Positions 27,512-37,658 are shown, numbered from the stretch's first letter. The stretch: DNA of 64,000 bases from Verrucomicrobiaceae bacterium (GCA_027490195.1 JAIXYN010000069.1:1-64000); one strand, 5' to 3'. A program made the numbers and translations. Notes: a model not told the origin generated them from the letters alone.

Positions 27512-28939
27512 ATGAACAGCCGTCTCATCACTTGGTTAATCGCCTCTGCCGTCCTGCTGGCGGGGGGGATTGCCGCGATGAAGGAGGGCTGGCTGAATGG
27601 CTGGGAGATGCGGCTTGGCGAGTTGATGACAAGTCCCGGGGCTCAGTATAGCGCGGCCAAATTCCGCCTCGACTTGGTGGATCAGTTTAATTATTCGCGC
27701 ATGGCAGAGAAGACTCCGACCTTGCGGGTGGATCCTGAAATGGAGGCTTGGCTGGATAGAGAGTTTGCCAAAATCGACACGACTGACCTCAACAAAGTCA
27801 CCGAACTGGTGCAGGAAGGCATGCCACGCTACTACCGCGTCTCGGTCTGTGCCGCCAGCAGTCCGAGCCTGCGCGAACTGCTGCAGCGCTTTCATGAGTA
27901 TTCGCACCGTGCGCAGCCGGAGATGACGCATATGGCCATCGCACTGCGGCCACGCGCCAGTGGACTCATGCATGAGGCATTGCTGGTGCTGGGCCAGCGC
28001 CTGCGTGATTTCACGCCGGAAGCATTGACCCAATCCGGTGATGAGCCGTTTTTCAGCACCTGCGTCCACTGCAAACAGCCGCATTTCATGAAACTCTCAC
28101 GGGCTCAGCGCAGCATGGCGCTGGAGTGCCCGAAGTGTCACCGCAAGTATGCTGTGATCGCGGCGGACAGCGCGGGCCGGTTCCACTACGTGAACGAGTT
28201 TCTGACGGGCTACGCCCCCCCGGCGGTATTTGCGAAAAACCAGTCGCGTGTGCAGCAGCTTTTCACCCTGTGGTCCGCCGTCCACGCCAACTGCCGTTAC
28301 ACGAATGACCCCGGTGCCAAGGCGGGCAGCAGCTTTGCCAAGCCAGAGCAGACGGACGCCTGGCAGTTTGCGGACGAAACGCAGCGCCTGCAGCGTGGCG
28401 ACTGCGAAGATTCCTCCATCTTTCTGGCTGACTGGCTCATGTCGCGTGGGTTTCAAGTGCGGGTGGCTCTGGGACGCTACGGCGACCTCGGTGGGCATGC
28501 CTGGTGCGTGGTGAAGATCGAGGACAAAGAGTATCTCCTGGAATCGACGGAAAGCCGTCCTGATCCGAGTGATCCACCCCTCGCCAGCCGTGTGGGCAGC
28601 CGCTACGTGCCTGAAGTGTTGTTTGACCGCTTTGCCATCTATGTTCCCACCAGTGCCAACCGCTCTTGGAAGGGGGACTACTGGTCTGCCAACACCTGGA
28701 CGCGTGTCGAGCCACGTGCCGAACTGGGCGGCGATCCGATCCTGGCGCGGGCACCCATCGGAACAGCCGTTAAAATGGGGCCGCAGAATCTTTTGGAAGC
28801 TGCTACATCGACGGATACCAGCCGCCTTGCGCGCACGACGTTCGCCAGTCCGGCATCTCCCACACTTATCAATTTGGGTGATATTCCTGTGGGATCCAAA
28901 GACTGGCGGCAGTCCATGGTGCCACAGCGGGCGCCCTGA
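27512..28939 (+). CDS. membrane-anchored transglutaminase-like protein with zinc ribbon
   Basis: A 475-residue protein. Residues 5-23 form a signal anchor (ITWLIASAVLLAGGIAA). A four-cysteine zinc ribbon follows: CVHC at residues 184-187 and CPKC at 206-209. The C-terminal half has a transglutaminase-like/papain-fold core: Cys298 in GDCEDSS, His329 in GGHAWC and an acidic residue in YLLEST. Enzymes of this fold act as proteases, peptidases or crosslinkers; the substrate is unknown. The zinc ribbon between anchor and catalytic domain is unusual. It precedes nfeD and floA on the same strand by 71 bases. Confidence 0.82.
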   Translation: MNSRLITWLIASAVLLAGGIAAMKEGWLNGWEMRLGELMTSPGAQYSAAKFRLDLVDQFNYSRMAEKTPTLRVDPEMEAWLDREFAKIDTTDLNKVTELVQEGMPRYYRVSVCAASSPSLRELLQRFHEYSHRAQPEMTHMAIALRPRASGLMHEALLVLGQRLRDFTPEALTQSGDEPFFSTCVHCKQPHFMKLSRAQRSMALECPKCHRKYAVIAADSAGRFHYVNEFLTGYAPPAVFAKNQSRVQQLFTLWSAVHANCRYTNDPGAKAGSSFAKPEQTDAWQFADETQRLQRGDCEDSSIFLADWLMSRGFQVRVALGRYGDLGGHAWCVVKIEDKEYLLESTESRPDPSDPPLASRVGSRYVPEVLFDRFAIYVPTSANRSWKGDYWSANTWTRVEPRAELGGDPILARAPIGTAVKMGPQNLLEAATSTDTSRLARTTFASPASPTLINLGDIPVGSKDWRQSMVPQRAP

Positions 28940-29010
28940 CCCAAACCCGAGCGTTCGGGGCATGATCACATGTTGACGCCCTGTCATGCAGCATCCAGCA
29001 TTATGGCCTT

Positions 29011-29481
29011 ATGCTCGCCAGCATTGCCATCCTTACGCTGTTCGGCATCCTGCTCATCATGCTGGAAACCTTCCTGCCGGGCTGGGTGGCTGGCATCCTA
29101 GGCGCGATCGCCATATTCACGGCCATCTGGCTTGCCTTGATGTCAGAGGAACTGGGCGGCTGGAGTTCCAACCAGCGGGTGGCGCTTGCGCTCGGCATCG
29201 TGGTGTTTGCGATGGCGGTGTTGATCGTCTGGCTGCGCTGGTTTGCGGTGAAATTTTTCCATCGGGCGCTGACCCTCACCACGAGCATTGAGACGCCGCC
29301 TGCTGTCGGAGCCGCGCCGGGCACCCAAGGTGTTGCGCTCACGGAACTGCGTCCCCTGGGGCGTGCTGAAATTGACGGCCAACGCTACGAGGTGCGCTGT
29401 CAGAACGGCCTCGCGGCAGCCGGGACACGTGTCGAAGTGATCGCGGCGGAGCCCGGCAATCTGCTCGTGCGCATCGTCTGA
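29011..29481 (+). CDS. NfeD-like membrane protein
   Basis: A 156-residue short NfeD protein: hydrophobic segments at about residues 1-25, 28-48 and 52-76, followed by a C-terminal OB-fold reading [19 protein letters not shown], then [17 protein letters not shown]. Proteins of this type partner with flotillin-like scaffolds in membrane microdomains; the floA gene follows after 38 bases. The N-terminal protease domain of long NfeD proteins is absent, as expected for this subtype. Confidence 0.9.
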   Translation: MLASIAILTLFGILLIMLETFLPGWVAGILGAIAIFTAIWLALMSEELGGWSSNQRVALALGIVVFAMAVLIVWLRWFAVKFFHRALTLTTSIETPPAVGAAPGTQGVALTELRPLGRAEIDGQRYEVRCQNGLAAAGTRVEVIAAEPGNLLVRIV

Positions 29482-29519
29482 ATCGCTTTTCTTTTGCCCA
29501 ACCCACATACCACCCACTC

Positions 29520-30530
29520 ATGTACACACTCGAAATATTCGTCATCGGCGCTCTCATCATCGTCGCGCTTGTCCTGTTCCTGATGGTTGCGAAGTTTTTC
29601 AATCTCTGGCTGCGTGCGCGCATCGCCAATGCGCCAGTGAGCTTTCCCACACTGCTGGCCATGTGGCTGCGGGGAGTGCCCAATGCCTTGATCGTCGATA
29701 CGCGCATCACGGCTGCCAAGGCCGGCATTCCCATCGGCACGGATCAGTTGGAGGCGCACTTCCTCGCCGGTGGTGAGGTGACGCATGTGGTACTCTCTTT
29801 GATCGCCTCCGACAAGGCAGGTATCCCGCTCGATTTCCGCCGTGCTTGCGCCATTGATCTTGCCTGCAAAGGCACCAGCAAAACAGTGCTCGAAGCGGTG
29901 CGCACCAGCATCAATCCCAAGGTCATTGATTGCCCCCATCCCGACATGGGCCGCGGCGGCAAAATCGATGCCGTTGCCAAGGATGGCATCTCCCTGCGCG
30001 TCCGTGCGCGGGTGACGGTGCGTACGAACCTCGACCGCTTCGTCGGCGGTGCCACGGAGGAAACCGTCATCGCCCGTGTGGGTGAAGGCATCGTCACCTG
30101 CATTGGCTCCTCGGCATCCTACAAGGATGTGCTCGAAAACCCTGATGCCATCTCCAAGCTGGTCCTGCACAAAGGTGTGGACGCTGGCACCGCTTTTGAA
30201 ATCCTTTCCATCGACATTGCTGACATCGACGTCGGCGAAAACGTCGGGGCCAAGCTTCAGACCGAGCAGGCCGAGGCTGACAAGAAGATCGCGCAAGCCA
30301 TGGCCGAAATGCGCCGTGCCGCCGCCGTGGCGCTGGAGCAGGAAATGTCCGCCCGCACCCAGGAGATGCGCGCCCGAGTGGTGGAAGCCGAAGCGCAGGT
30401 GCCGCTCGCGATTGCAGAAGCCTTCCGCAACGGTCAGCTCGGTGTCATGGACTTTGCCAAATACAAAAACATGCTCGCTGACACCGAGATGCGCACCAAA
30501 ATTGCCGGAGATCCATCCGGCGCTAAATAA
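29520..30530 (+). CDS. floA: flotillin-like protein FloA
   Basis: A 336-residue protein with one N-terminal membrane segment ([21 protein letters not shown]) and the FloA/UPF0365 core: [61 protein letters not shown] long Ala/Glu coiled region follows (about residues 230-310). FloA assembles in functional membrane microdomains and shapes membrane fluidity; NfeD is its common neighbour. Only 16 bases separate it from the next gene, so the three likely form one transcript. Confidence 0.94.
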   Translation: MYTLEIFVIGALIIVALVLFLMVAKFFNLWLRARIANAPVSFPTLLAMWLRGVPNALIVDTRITAAKAGIPIGTDQLEAHFLAGGEVTHVVLSLIASDKAGIPLDFRRACAIDLACKGTSKTVLEAVRTSINPKVIDCPHPDMGRGGKIDAVAKDGISLRVRARVTVRTNLDRFVGGATEETVIARVGEGIVTCIGSSASYKDVLENPDAISKLVLHKGVDAGTAFEILSIDIADIDVGENVGAKLQTEQAEADKKIAQAMAEMRRAAAVALEQEMSARTQEMRARVVEAEAQVPLAIAEAFRNGQLGVMDFAKYKNMLADTEMRTKIAGDPSGAK

Positions 30531-30551
30531 GCTCGCAGGAGTTTTTTGACC

Positions 30552-31154
30552 ATGCATCCACTATTGCTGAGCAGCGATTTCGATCCTTTACAGATGGCGA
30601 TCATCGTCATCGCGGTCTTGGCGGGCTTCGTGAAATGGCTATGGGAGAACTGGCAGCAGAAGACAGGTGCTGTACCACCGCCGCCACCTGACCCCGAGGA
30701 GCAGCGCCGCCGCGAAGCCGCCTGGCGCAAGCAGACTGGGCAGCCATCTGCCAAGCCACCACTCCCGCCTGTGGCGGTGCCATCAGCTTGGGACGAACTG
30801 CGCAAGGCATGGAAAGAGCTCCAGGAGACTGCCCAACAGGCCCCGGCCCCTGCGCGCCCACCGCCACCCCTGCCGAACCAGCGTCAGCAGCAGCCCCAAC
30901 GCCAGCGCCCTCAGCAACCCGCACGTTCTCCCGCACCGCTGGCAGCGCCGAAGGTGGCTGTGGTTCAGGCTCCAGCCGTGGCAAGCGCAGCTCCTGCTGC
31001 TGTCATTAGCAATGACTCGGCCCCTGCCGGGTCCATTCTGGCCAATATTCGCAACCTGCGCCAAGATCCCGCTCTCATGAGACAGGCAATTTTGATGCAA
31101 GAGATACTTGGTCCGCCAAAAGCCTTGCAATCCTCTCACGATTTCGCTATCTAA
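30552..31154 (+). CDS. membrane-anchored Pro/Gln-rich protein, function unknown
   Basis: A 200-residue protein starting at the ATG at 30552 (an in-frame TTG at 30546 is possible). One membrane segment lies near residues 12-32 (LQMAIIVIAVLAGFVKWLW), then a proline-rich tract (PPPPPDPEEQRRREAA), a Gln/Pro low-complexity middle and a conserved-looking end (ILANIRNLRQDPALMRQAIL followed by LGPPKALQ). That last block is seen in small verrucomicrobial/planctomycete proteins encoded after flotillins, but I know no function. It follows floA closely, suggesting a microdomain-associated partner. Confidence 0.65.
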   Translation: MHPLLLSSDFDPLQMAIIVIAVLAGFVKWLWENWQQKTGAVPPPPPDPEEQRRREAAWRKQTGQPSAKPPLPPVAVPSAWDELRKAWKELQETAQQAPAPARPPPPLPNQRQQQPQRQRPQQPARSPAPLAAPKVAVVQAPAVASAAPAAVISNDSAPAGSILANIRNLRQDPALMRQAILMQEILGPPKALQSSHDFAI

Positions 31155-31173
31155 GAGAACTCTTCTTTGAGAC

Positions 31174-31260
31174 GCCGGCGTGGTGAAATTGGTAGACGCG
31201 CTAGACTCAAAATCTTGTATCCGTGAGGATGTGTCGGTTCGAGTCCGACCGCCGGTACCA
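31174..31260 (+). tRNA. tRNA-Leu (anticodon CAA)
   Basis: An 87-base tRNA with encoded CCA. Acceptor arms GCCGGCG (31174-31180) and its partner before ACCA, the D-arm AAATTGGTAGA, anticodon loop CTCAAAA with anticodon CAA, a long class II variable arm (ATCC-GTGA-GGAT) and a T-arm GTCGGTTCGAGTCCGAC are all present. The anticodon stem (CTAGA/TCTTG) has a T-T mismatch at its second pair. It decodes UUG. Confidence 0.95.
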
Positions 31261-31306
31261 TCAAAGAAGTGAGCAGGAGTCAGGGACGAGCAGCGTTATC
31301 TAGCTC

Positions 31307-32209
31307 ATGAAATCACCCCGAGTCGCCTCCATCCTCATCTTCACCCTGGCATTGCTCGGGTGCGTCGCCTGGGCGGTGGAGCAGGGCAGGGAAGGCGGTC
31401 GTCCCACGCAGTTCGGCGTCAAGGATGGCAGCGTGCCCGAGGATCCGCGTGATACCCGTCGCGGCCAGGAGGAAGGCTACCCCACCTGGCCAGTGAGCAA
31501 AGACCTGCCCAACGACACCTTCACCTTCGCACGCGTCCGCTACAATTCCATGAGCCACGGCGGACGCGGCTGGGGCAGGGGAAATCGTAAATGGTCCACG
31601 GACTACCCGGATTCTGACATGAACATGTCCTACCGCCTGCAGCAACTCACCTCGCTGCAGGTGAATCCGAACGGGGCCATCGTGGACATCGATGCCGAGC
31701 AGTTCCGCCATTTCCCCTTCCTCTACATGATTGAGGTCGGCGACATCGACCTCACCGATGACGAAGCCAAGACCATGCGCGAGTACATGCTCAACGGCGG
31801 CTTCATCATGGTGGACGACTTCTGGGGCACGCGCGAGTGGGAAAACTTTGAAGTCGCCCTCAAGCAAATCTTCCCCGACCGCAAAATGGAAGAGATCCCG
31901 CTGGAGCACGAAATCTTCCACATGGTCTTCCCCATCAAGGTGAAGCCGCAGATCCCGCACATCCGCTTTGCCGAGTATGTCGTCAACCAGGGCATCACCT
32001 ATGAGTTCGACAAGGAAGGCTCCGAGCACGTCCACTATCGCGGCTATTTCGACGACAAACGCCGCCTCATGATGGTCATCTGCTGGAACACCGACACCGG
32101 CGAAGGCTGGGAGCAGGAAGGGAGTGATCCGTGGTACTTCCGCGAGTTTTCTGAGAAGTATGCGTACCCGCTGGGCATCAATATCATCTTCTATGCGCTA
32201 ACGCATTGA
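31307..32209 (+). CDS. DUF4159 domain exported protein
   Basis: A 300-residue protein with an N-terminal signal or anchor (VASILIFTLALLGCVAWAVE). The DUF4159 blocks are clear: FTFARVRYNSM, KWSTDYPDSDMNM, LTDDEAKTMREYMLNGGFIMVDDFWG and a C-terminal YPLGINIIFYALTH. The family has a glutamine-amidotransferase-like flavodoxin-type fold and is widespread in planctomycetes, verrucomicrobia and others, often with AAA ATPase/DUF58/VWA operons; none is nearby. Function unknown. It begins 46 bases after tRNA-Leu. Confidence 0.88.
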   Translation: MKSPRVASILIFTLALLGCVAWAVEQGREGGRPTQFGVKDGSVPEDPRDTRRGQEEGYPTWPVSKDLPNDTFTFARVRYNSMSHGGRGWGRGNRKWSTDYPDSDMNMSYRLQQLTSLQVNPNGAIVDIDAEQFRHFPFLYMIEVGDIDLTDDEAKTMREYMLNGGFIMVDDFWGTREWENFEVALKQIFPDRKMEEIPLEHEIFHMVFPIKVKPQIPHIRFAEYVVNQGITYEFDKEGSEHVHYRGYFDDKRRLMMVICWNTDTGEGWEQEGSDPWYFREFSEKYAYPLGINIIFYALTH

Positions 32210-32248
32210 AAGCATTTCGGAGTTTCTTGTGCCTCCGTGCGCTATCGG

Positions 32249-32869
32249 CTACTCGCATGCTGATTGAATGAAACTATAGGAAGATTCGAATTGCTTGGTC
32301 TCTGGATGATCAGGGCCCAAATGAGTCCGGCAGATATCCAATATTCGATTATGCAGTGGTTTTACAGCTTTGTAGCCGGTAGTCGTTAGAAGAACTCTGG
32401 CGAGGTTATTCAAATCATAAACCAATTCAGGATGATCTGGTCCAAGTGTGTCCTCACGGATTTTCACCACACGGCGGTATATTGCTTCAGCCTCATGCTC
32501 GCGTTCTGTTTCTTCCATCATACTTGCAAGGCTATCCAAGCTTTTGACCAAAAGTGGATGGTGCGGTCCATGGGCAGACTCATCGATTTTTAGCGCTTGG
32601 CGGAAAAGTTCTTCGGCCTCCTCGGTGCGACCAGGGAGGCATAGCAAATGATTGCTAAGGTATAGAACTTCGGCAAGTCCGTTCAGACATATGGCGATTT
32701 CAGGGGCGTCAGGAGCATGACTTTTTGAATATAGTTCAAGCGCCTGACGATATTGTTCTTCTGCTTCTTCAAAACTCCCGGCGGACAATGACTCTGAGGC
32801 AAGTTTAGACATATCTTCAGCCAAGCTGGAGTTGCTTGGCGGAAGATGATTTTCGTCACTGATAGCCAT
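32249..32869 (-). CDS. TPR (kinesin light chain-like) repeat protein
   Basis: A 206-residue protein without leader or membrane segment. Tetratricopeptide repeats of the kinesin-light-chain type recur: SFEEAEEQYRQALELYSKSH, TEEAEELFRQALKIDESAHG, EHEAEAIYRRVVKIREDTLG, each followed by a HP- or AP-containing loop and a helix with SLDSLA or DLNNLA. It is a cytosolic protein-binding scaffold; partner unknown. It follows typA on the same strand with 39 bases between. Base composition is lower in GC than its neighbours, hinting at acquisition. Confidence 0.85.
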   Translation of the reverse strand: MAISDENHLPPSNSSLAEDMSKLASESLSAGSFEEAEEQYRQALELYSKSHAPDAPEIAICLNGLAEVLYLSNHLLCLPGRTEEAEELFRQALKIDESAHGPHHPLLVKSLDSLASMMEETEREHEAEAIYRRVVKIREDTLGPDHPELVYDLNNLARVLLTTTGYKAVKPLHNRILDICRTHLGPDHPETKQFESSYSFIQSACE

Positions 32870-32908
32870 AGTATCTAACCGGGCTTCTGAGGCTTTGCTG
32901 GCGGGCGG

Positions 32909-34750
32909 TTACGACGCGCCTTCGAGCTGGGCTTCGGTTTTCTTCTTCTCGCGCTGGCGCTGGCTGCTGTCGAGCGTGCGTTTGCGCAGGCGGATGCTCT
33001 TGGGGGTACACTCGGCGAGTTCATCGGGGGCGATGTACTCGATGGCGCGCTCAAGGCTGAAGCGGACTGGGGGTGAAAGCGCGATGGCCTTGGTGCCGCC
33101 GGCTTCACGGAAGTTCGTGAGGTTCTTGCTGCGCGTCGGGTTTACGGGCAGATCGTCTGCACGTGGGTTTTCACCAATGAGCATGCCGTCATAGACTTGC
33201 TCTCCCGGGCCGATGAAGAGCTTGCCGCGAATCTGAATGGTATCCAGAGCGTAGCTGGTGGCTTCGCCGCCTTCGGTGCTGACGAGTGTGCCCGTGGAGC
33301 GAGTCTGCATCGGTCCGGCATGCGGGGCGTACTCCTTGAAGAGGTGGCTGTGAATGCCATGACCACTGGAAAGGTTCATCAATTCAAACTCAAAGCCGAT
33401 GAGGCCACGAGTCGGCACCACGGCCTGCAGGGTGGTGCGTCCGGCGTGGGCGTTCATGTCCTCCAGCTTGCCTTTGCGCTCGTTGATGCACTTCATGATC
33501 GGGCCGAGGTATTCGTCCGGCACGTCAAGGAAGAGGGTTTCAAACGGCTCACACAGCACATCGTCGATGCGCTTCATGATCACCATCGGGCGTGAGACGA
33601 GCACTTCGAAGCCTTCACGGCGCATCTGTTCGACGAGCACGGCGATCTGCATGGCACCACGGGCGCTGACATCAAAGATACCAGCGGTGTCGGTGTCCTT
33701 GACGCTGATCGTCACGTTCATCTTCTGTTCGCGGTCTAGGCGGTCGCGGATCTTGCGGGAAGTCACGTGTTCGCCTTCGCGTCCGGCCAGCGGGCCGTCA
33801 TTCACCGCGAACTGCATGACGATGGTCGGAGGATCGATGGCCACGAAGGGCAGAGCAGGGGCGTCTGCGGCGCCTGCCACGGTCTGGCCGATGTCCACGT
33901 CTTCAAAGCCGGAGATACCGACGATGTCACCGGCGATGCCTTCCACGGAGTCGCTGGTGGTCAGCGTGGTGTATTGGAACACCTTGGTGACTTTGACCGG
34001 CTTGGCTTTCTCTTCCGGCGTCTTGCCGAGGAGGAAAACGCGGTCACCCAGTTTCACGCTGCCACGGGTGACTTTGCCGATGGCCACACGACCGACGAAG
34101 TTGTCCCAGTCGATGTTGGAGACGAGCATTTCAAAGCTGCCTTCGACTTCGGCTTTCGGGGCCGGGATGTGCTCCACGATTTTGCCCAGGAGGAAGGTCA
34201 TGTCATGCTGCTCACCGGTCGGGGAGTCCGTCACCCAGCCTGCACGGGCGCTGCCATAGAGGAAGGCGGCGTTGAACTGCTCTTCGGTGGCGTTGAGTTC
34301 GAGGAACAATTCGAGCACCTTGTCATGCACCTTCTGGGGTTCGATGTTCGGGCGGTCCATCTTGTTGATGAGCACGATGGGCTTGATGCCCTGCTCCAGC
34401 GCCTTCTTCAATACGAAGCGCGTCTGCGCCTGCGGGCCGTCATAGGCGTCCACCACGAGCATGACGCCGTCCACCATCTTCATCACGCGCTCCACTTCGC
34501 CGCCGAAGTCGGCATGGCCGGGAGTGTCAACGATGTTGATGATGTGGTCGTTCCAATGAACGGAAGTGTTCTTCGCCTTGATGGTGATGCCCTTTTCCTT
34601 TTCAAGATCCATGGAATCCATCGCGCGTTCGGCGATGGCTTGGTTTTCGCGGAAATTGCCACTGGAGCGCAGGAGGCCGTCAACGAGCGTGGTTTTGCCG
34701 TGATCGACGTGGGCAATGATGGCGATGTTGCGAATTTTATCAGGGGTCAT
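32909..34750 (-). CDS. typA: translational GTPase TypA/BipA
   Basis: A 613-residue ribosome-binding GTPase, normal length. G1 [10 protein letters not shown]3 [12 protein letters not shown] and G4 NKMDRP are intact; domains II/III and the C-terminal domain follow, including [16 protein letters not shown] and [14 protein letters not shown]. TypA assists ribosome assembly and stress-adapted growth. The C-terminus is basic ([15 protein letters not shown]), typical. Start ATG at 34750; divergent from the next gene across about 200 bases. Confidence 0.96.
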   Translation of the reverse strand: MTPDKIRNIAIIAHVDHGKTTLVDGLLRSSGNFRENQAIAERAMDSMDLEKEKGITIKAKNTSVHWNDHIINIVDTPGHADFGGEVERVMKMVDGVMLVVDAYDGPQAQTRFVLKKALEQGIKPIVLINKMDRPNIEPQKVHDKVLELFLELNATEEQFNAAFLYGSARAGWVTDSPTGEQHDMTFLLGKIVEHIPAPKAEVEGSFEMLVSNIDWDNFVGRVAIGKVTRGSVKLGDRVFLLGKTPEEKAKPVKVTKVFQYTTLTTSDSVEGIAGDIVGISGFEDVDIGQTVAGAADAPALPFVAIDPPTIVMQFAVNDGPLAGREGEHVTSRKIRDRLDREQKMNVTISVKDTDTAGIFDVSARGAMQIAVLVEQMRREGFEVLVSRPMVIMKRIDDVLCEPFETLFLDVPDEYLGPIMKCINERKGKLEDMNAHAGRTTLQAVVPTRGLIGFEFELMNLSSGHGIHSHLFKEYAPHAGPMQTRSTGTLVSTEGGEATSYALDTIQIRGKLFIGPGEQVYDGMLIGENPRADDLPVNPTRSKNLTNFREAGGTKAIALSPPVRFSLERAIEYIAPDELAECTPKSIRLRKRTLDSSQRQREKKKTEAQLEGAS

Positions 34751-34946
34751 GGGCAGTTTTGAGGGGAAGGGGGTCGCGAGAGTAGCAGCCTCCGCACCAT
34801 AGGCAACCGATTCGCTGCGCCTGTTTTGTCAGATTTGATAGTTTTGGGGGCGGCGAGGGGCGGTGCAGGCGTGCGTCAAGGAGTGGGCAAGTGCATCGAA
34901 TGGTTCCGTCTTGACTCGCCCCGCGCTTTCCGAATATGCTCGCTTT

Positions 34947-37658
34947 ATGTCCCGGGTGCCTTCGTTTCTGCCTTGCTGCGTGGCGTTGTTACTTGTGTCG
35001 CTGGGGGCCTCCGCGCCTGCTGCCAAGCCTGAGGCTGCGGACAAGTCCAATGCGGAGGAATTGAAAACACGCACCTTCCAAGTGCCGCGTGATTTTTTGA
35101 GGGTGAATGAATTTGCGGGGGAGTCGCCCTCACCGCGAAAGCACAAGCCGGGCGAGCCCGCGCCGCTGATCAAAACCGCGCAAGACCATCTCACGGAGGC
35201 TGGCATGACCTTTCCTCCTGGAGCCAGCGCCTCGTTGGCTCCCTTCTCCGGCACGCTCACGGTTGTCAATACGCAGGAGAATCTGGATTTTTGTGAGGCC
35301 TATTTTGAGAGCAGCAATACTCATTATCCACAGCACATGACCTTCATGCTGACCGTGCTGGAAGGCCCTGCAGAGATCATCCGGGCGGCGAATGCGGCGG
35401 CGGCCGGACAGCAGGATGTTGCCCCGGTTTTGGCGGGTTTGTTTCAGCAGGCGGCCAAGGCGGAGTCTCAGGTGCGCGTGGTGCAGGATGCCTACCTGGA
35501 GGCAAAGTCGGGCATGCGTGCCACGGCGCGTTCGGTGAAGGAGCACGTCTTTACGGTCGCCAGCATGGATGCCCAAAGCCACCTCTCAACCACTCAGGAG
35601 ATGCAGATGGCGGGCATGAATCTTGAGCTCGAACCTGTCATTGGCGCTGATGGGCAGCACATCCAATTCAACTGCCTGCTGGAGCTCAATCCCGCTGCGC
35701 CGAAAGAAAAGCAGGTGGCGTTTTCAGATCCTGCCACGGGAAATCCCGCCGAGGTGCCGCTCACCACCGTGCCGGCGCTGCGTTTTTCGGCAGACATCCA
35801 GATGCTCAGCGGCAGCACGCGGCTGCTGGCCATTTCCAAGCCCTATGGCAAAGCCGGTGCTGAGAGTGATGAAGTCTTGTGGGCGGCTTTTCTCACCTCC
35901 CGCATCTTAAGGGTGGACGGCGTGGCGCATGCCCGGCCAATCGTCGAAGCAGCGCCCTTGAAGGTGCCCGCCGGAATGAAGAAGCTCGCGCTGCCTGTGC
36001 CTCCCGGTCTGCTGGAAAACATGCGGCTGAATGCCCTACAGACGTTGCAGGAGTGCCTTGACATGAATGGCGTGGCACCGGCCGCCGGTGCGGATGCCGT
36101 GGTGCAGGGCGGTGTGCTGACCGTGGTGAACACGCCTGAAAACATCGAACGCATCGTCGCGCTGGTGGATCATCTCTCCTCCAAGCTGCCGAAGACCGTG
36201 GCGCTGACGCTGCACACAGTGCGCGGCTCGGGTGCTTATCTGCGCGGCCTCGCGGCGCATGCTGCGGCGCAGAAGGATCATGGCGGCCTGTGGGCGCAGG
36301 TGCAGGAAGCCTTGAACTCTGGCAGGCATGATCTCAGGCGTGTAGGAACTTGCCGCGCCGAAGGGAAACCTGGCGTGCGCACCAAGCTAGAGTCGGTGCA
36401 GGAGCATGTGTGCCTCTCCCAGTATGATAAAGACGAGAAGGGGCGCATGCGGCCACTGTTTGTCACCCGCAACGTGGGCTCGATTCTGGAGTTCGAAGCG
36501 ACGATCAACTGGGATGACGCCATCGACCTCGAGCTGTCCCACGAATTTCATCCGCTGCCGCCGCAGGCGGGGCGTGCCGTCATGCTGGATCCTGGTTCCA
36601 AACAAAAGCAGAACTTTCCCATCGAGGATCTGCACGTGCAGCAGACGGTGACCTCGATGCCTGTGGAAAACGGCGGCATTCAATGGTTCTCCCTGCTGCG
36701 TCCGCCCCAAGCTGAAGCCGGAGATGAGTTGATCGCCACCTTTCTGCAGTGCGATGTGGTGCCGCAAAGTTCCGTCAGAAAAGAGAGCGGGCCGTCACTG
36801 GCGCAGATGCTGGCGAGTGTGCCAAAGAATGATTCGAAGGAGCTGTACACACGCAGTTTTCGGGTTGCTCCGGATTTTCTTCATGGGGACGTGAACAAGA
36901 GTTCCAAAGAGGATGCTTCTACGCCTTCCAGCCGAAAAAGTGCGAGGGAAATCTTTGAGGAGTCGGGCATCACATTTCCACCGGGAGCTATGGCGCAAAC
37001 TGGCGGGCCAGTAAGTCAAATCACGGTCAGAAACACCACGGAGAACTTGGATAAGGTGGAGCAGTTTGTGAAATGGATGACTCGGGAAAATCGACCTGCC
37101 ACCGTAGCCATGACCTCCCACGTGCTGGAGGCAGCCGGGCCGCTGGTGCGGCAGCTCCTGGTGCAGATGGGAGGACGCGGCAATCATCGTGCCGAGCTGG
37201 ATCAGCTCCTCGCCGCTGTGCAGCATGGAAAAGCAAAACATCTCGGTCTCTCGCGCATCGAAACCCAGACCGGATCACGCGGAAGGGCGGAGCAGGGCGT
37301 GCAGCATCCGTTCCTGACGGACGTCCTGGCTTCTGACGTGCGCCTCGTCGGCTTCCGCACTGAATTGGACGTGACCAAGAGCGCCCCGCACGCAGCGCCC
37401 GGTTTGCAGATCACATCCGAATTTCATCCCGCTCCTCCTTTCGAACATCGTGAATACGTCATCGATGCAAAAGGCCGCCGCGTGGAGTTTCCGCTCACTG
37501 ATTTTAACGTCATAAAGCTGACCACCGAAACCGTTGTCCCTGATGGCAATGCACGGCTGCTGGCCGTGTGGAAACCGGTGGGCAAAATGGGAGAAGAAAA
37601 CGCGGACCTGCTGCAGGTGCTGTTCATTACCTGTGATGAGGTGATCACACGCGAATGA
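34947..37658 (+). CDS. exported protein with three copies of a ~290-residue module
   Basis: A 903-residue protein; the ATG at 34947 gives a signal peptide (FLPCCVALLLVSLGASAPAA), though the frame is open earlier. The same module appears three times (about residues 45-340, 345-610, 625-900). Each has a helix followed by FPPGA or a counterpart, a strand LTVVNTQENLDFCEAYF / LTVVNTPENIERIVALV / ITVRNTTENLDKVEQFV, and a later LEFEATINWDD-like beta part ending in an EFHP(L/A)PP block and a (N)ARLLAVWKPVGK-like strand. The (V)NT-x-ENL strand-helix resembles the N-domains that precede secretin rings. I recognise no enzyme motif. Probably a periplasmic assembly or adhesion protein. Confidence 0.75.
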   Translation: MSRVPSFLPCCVALLLVSLGASAPAAKPEAADKSNAEELKTRTFQVPRDFLRVNEFAGESPSPRKHKPGEPAPLIKTAQDHLTEAGMTFPPGASASLAPFSGTLTVVNTQENLDFCEAYFESSNTHYPQHMTFMLTVLEGPAEIIRAANAAAAGQQDVAPVLAGLFQQAAKAESQVRVVQDAYLEAKSGMRATARSVKEHVFTVASMDAQSHLSTTQEMQMAGMNLELEPVIGADGQHIQFNCLLELNPAAPKEKQVAFSDPATGNPAEVPLTTVPALRFSADIQMLSGSTRLLAISKPYGKAGAESDEVLWAAFLTSRILRVDGVAHARPIVEAAPLKVPAGMKKLALPVPPGLLENMRLNALQTLQECLDMNGVAPAAGADAVVQGGVLTVVNTPENIERIVALVDHLSSKLPKTVALTLHTVRGSGAYLRGLAAHAAAQKDHGGLWAQVQEALNSGRHDLRRVGTCRAEGKPGVRTKLESVQEHVCLSQYDKDEKGRMRPLFVTRNVGSILEFEATINWDDAIDLELSHEFHPLPPQAGRAVMLDPGSKQKQNFPIEDLHVQQTVTSMPVENGGIQWFSLLRPPQAEAGDELIATFLQCDVVPQSSVRKESGPSLAQMLASVPKNDSKELYTRSFRVAPDFLHGDVNKSSKEDASTPSSRKSAREIFEESGITFPPGAMAQTGGPVSQITVRNTTENLDKVEQFVKWMTRENRPATVAMTSHVLEAAGPLVRQLLVQMGGRGNHRAELDQLLAAVQHGKAKHLGLSRIETQTGSRGRAEQGVQHPFLTDVLASDVRLVGFRTELDVTKSAPHAAPGLQITSEFHPAPPFEHREYVIDAKGRRVEFPLTDFNVIKLTTETVVPDGNARLLAVWKPVGKMGEENADLLQVLFITCDEVITRE

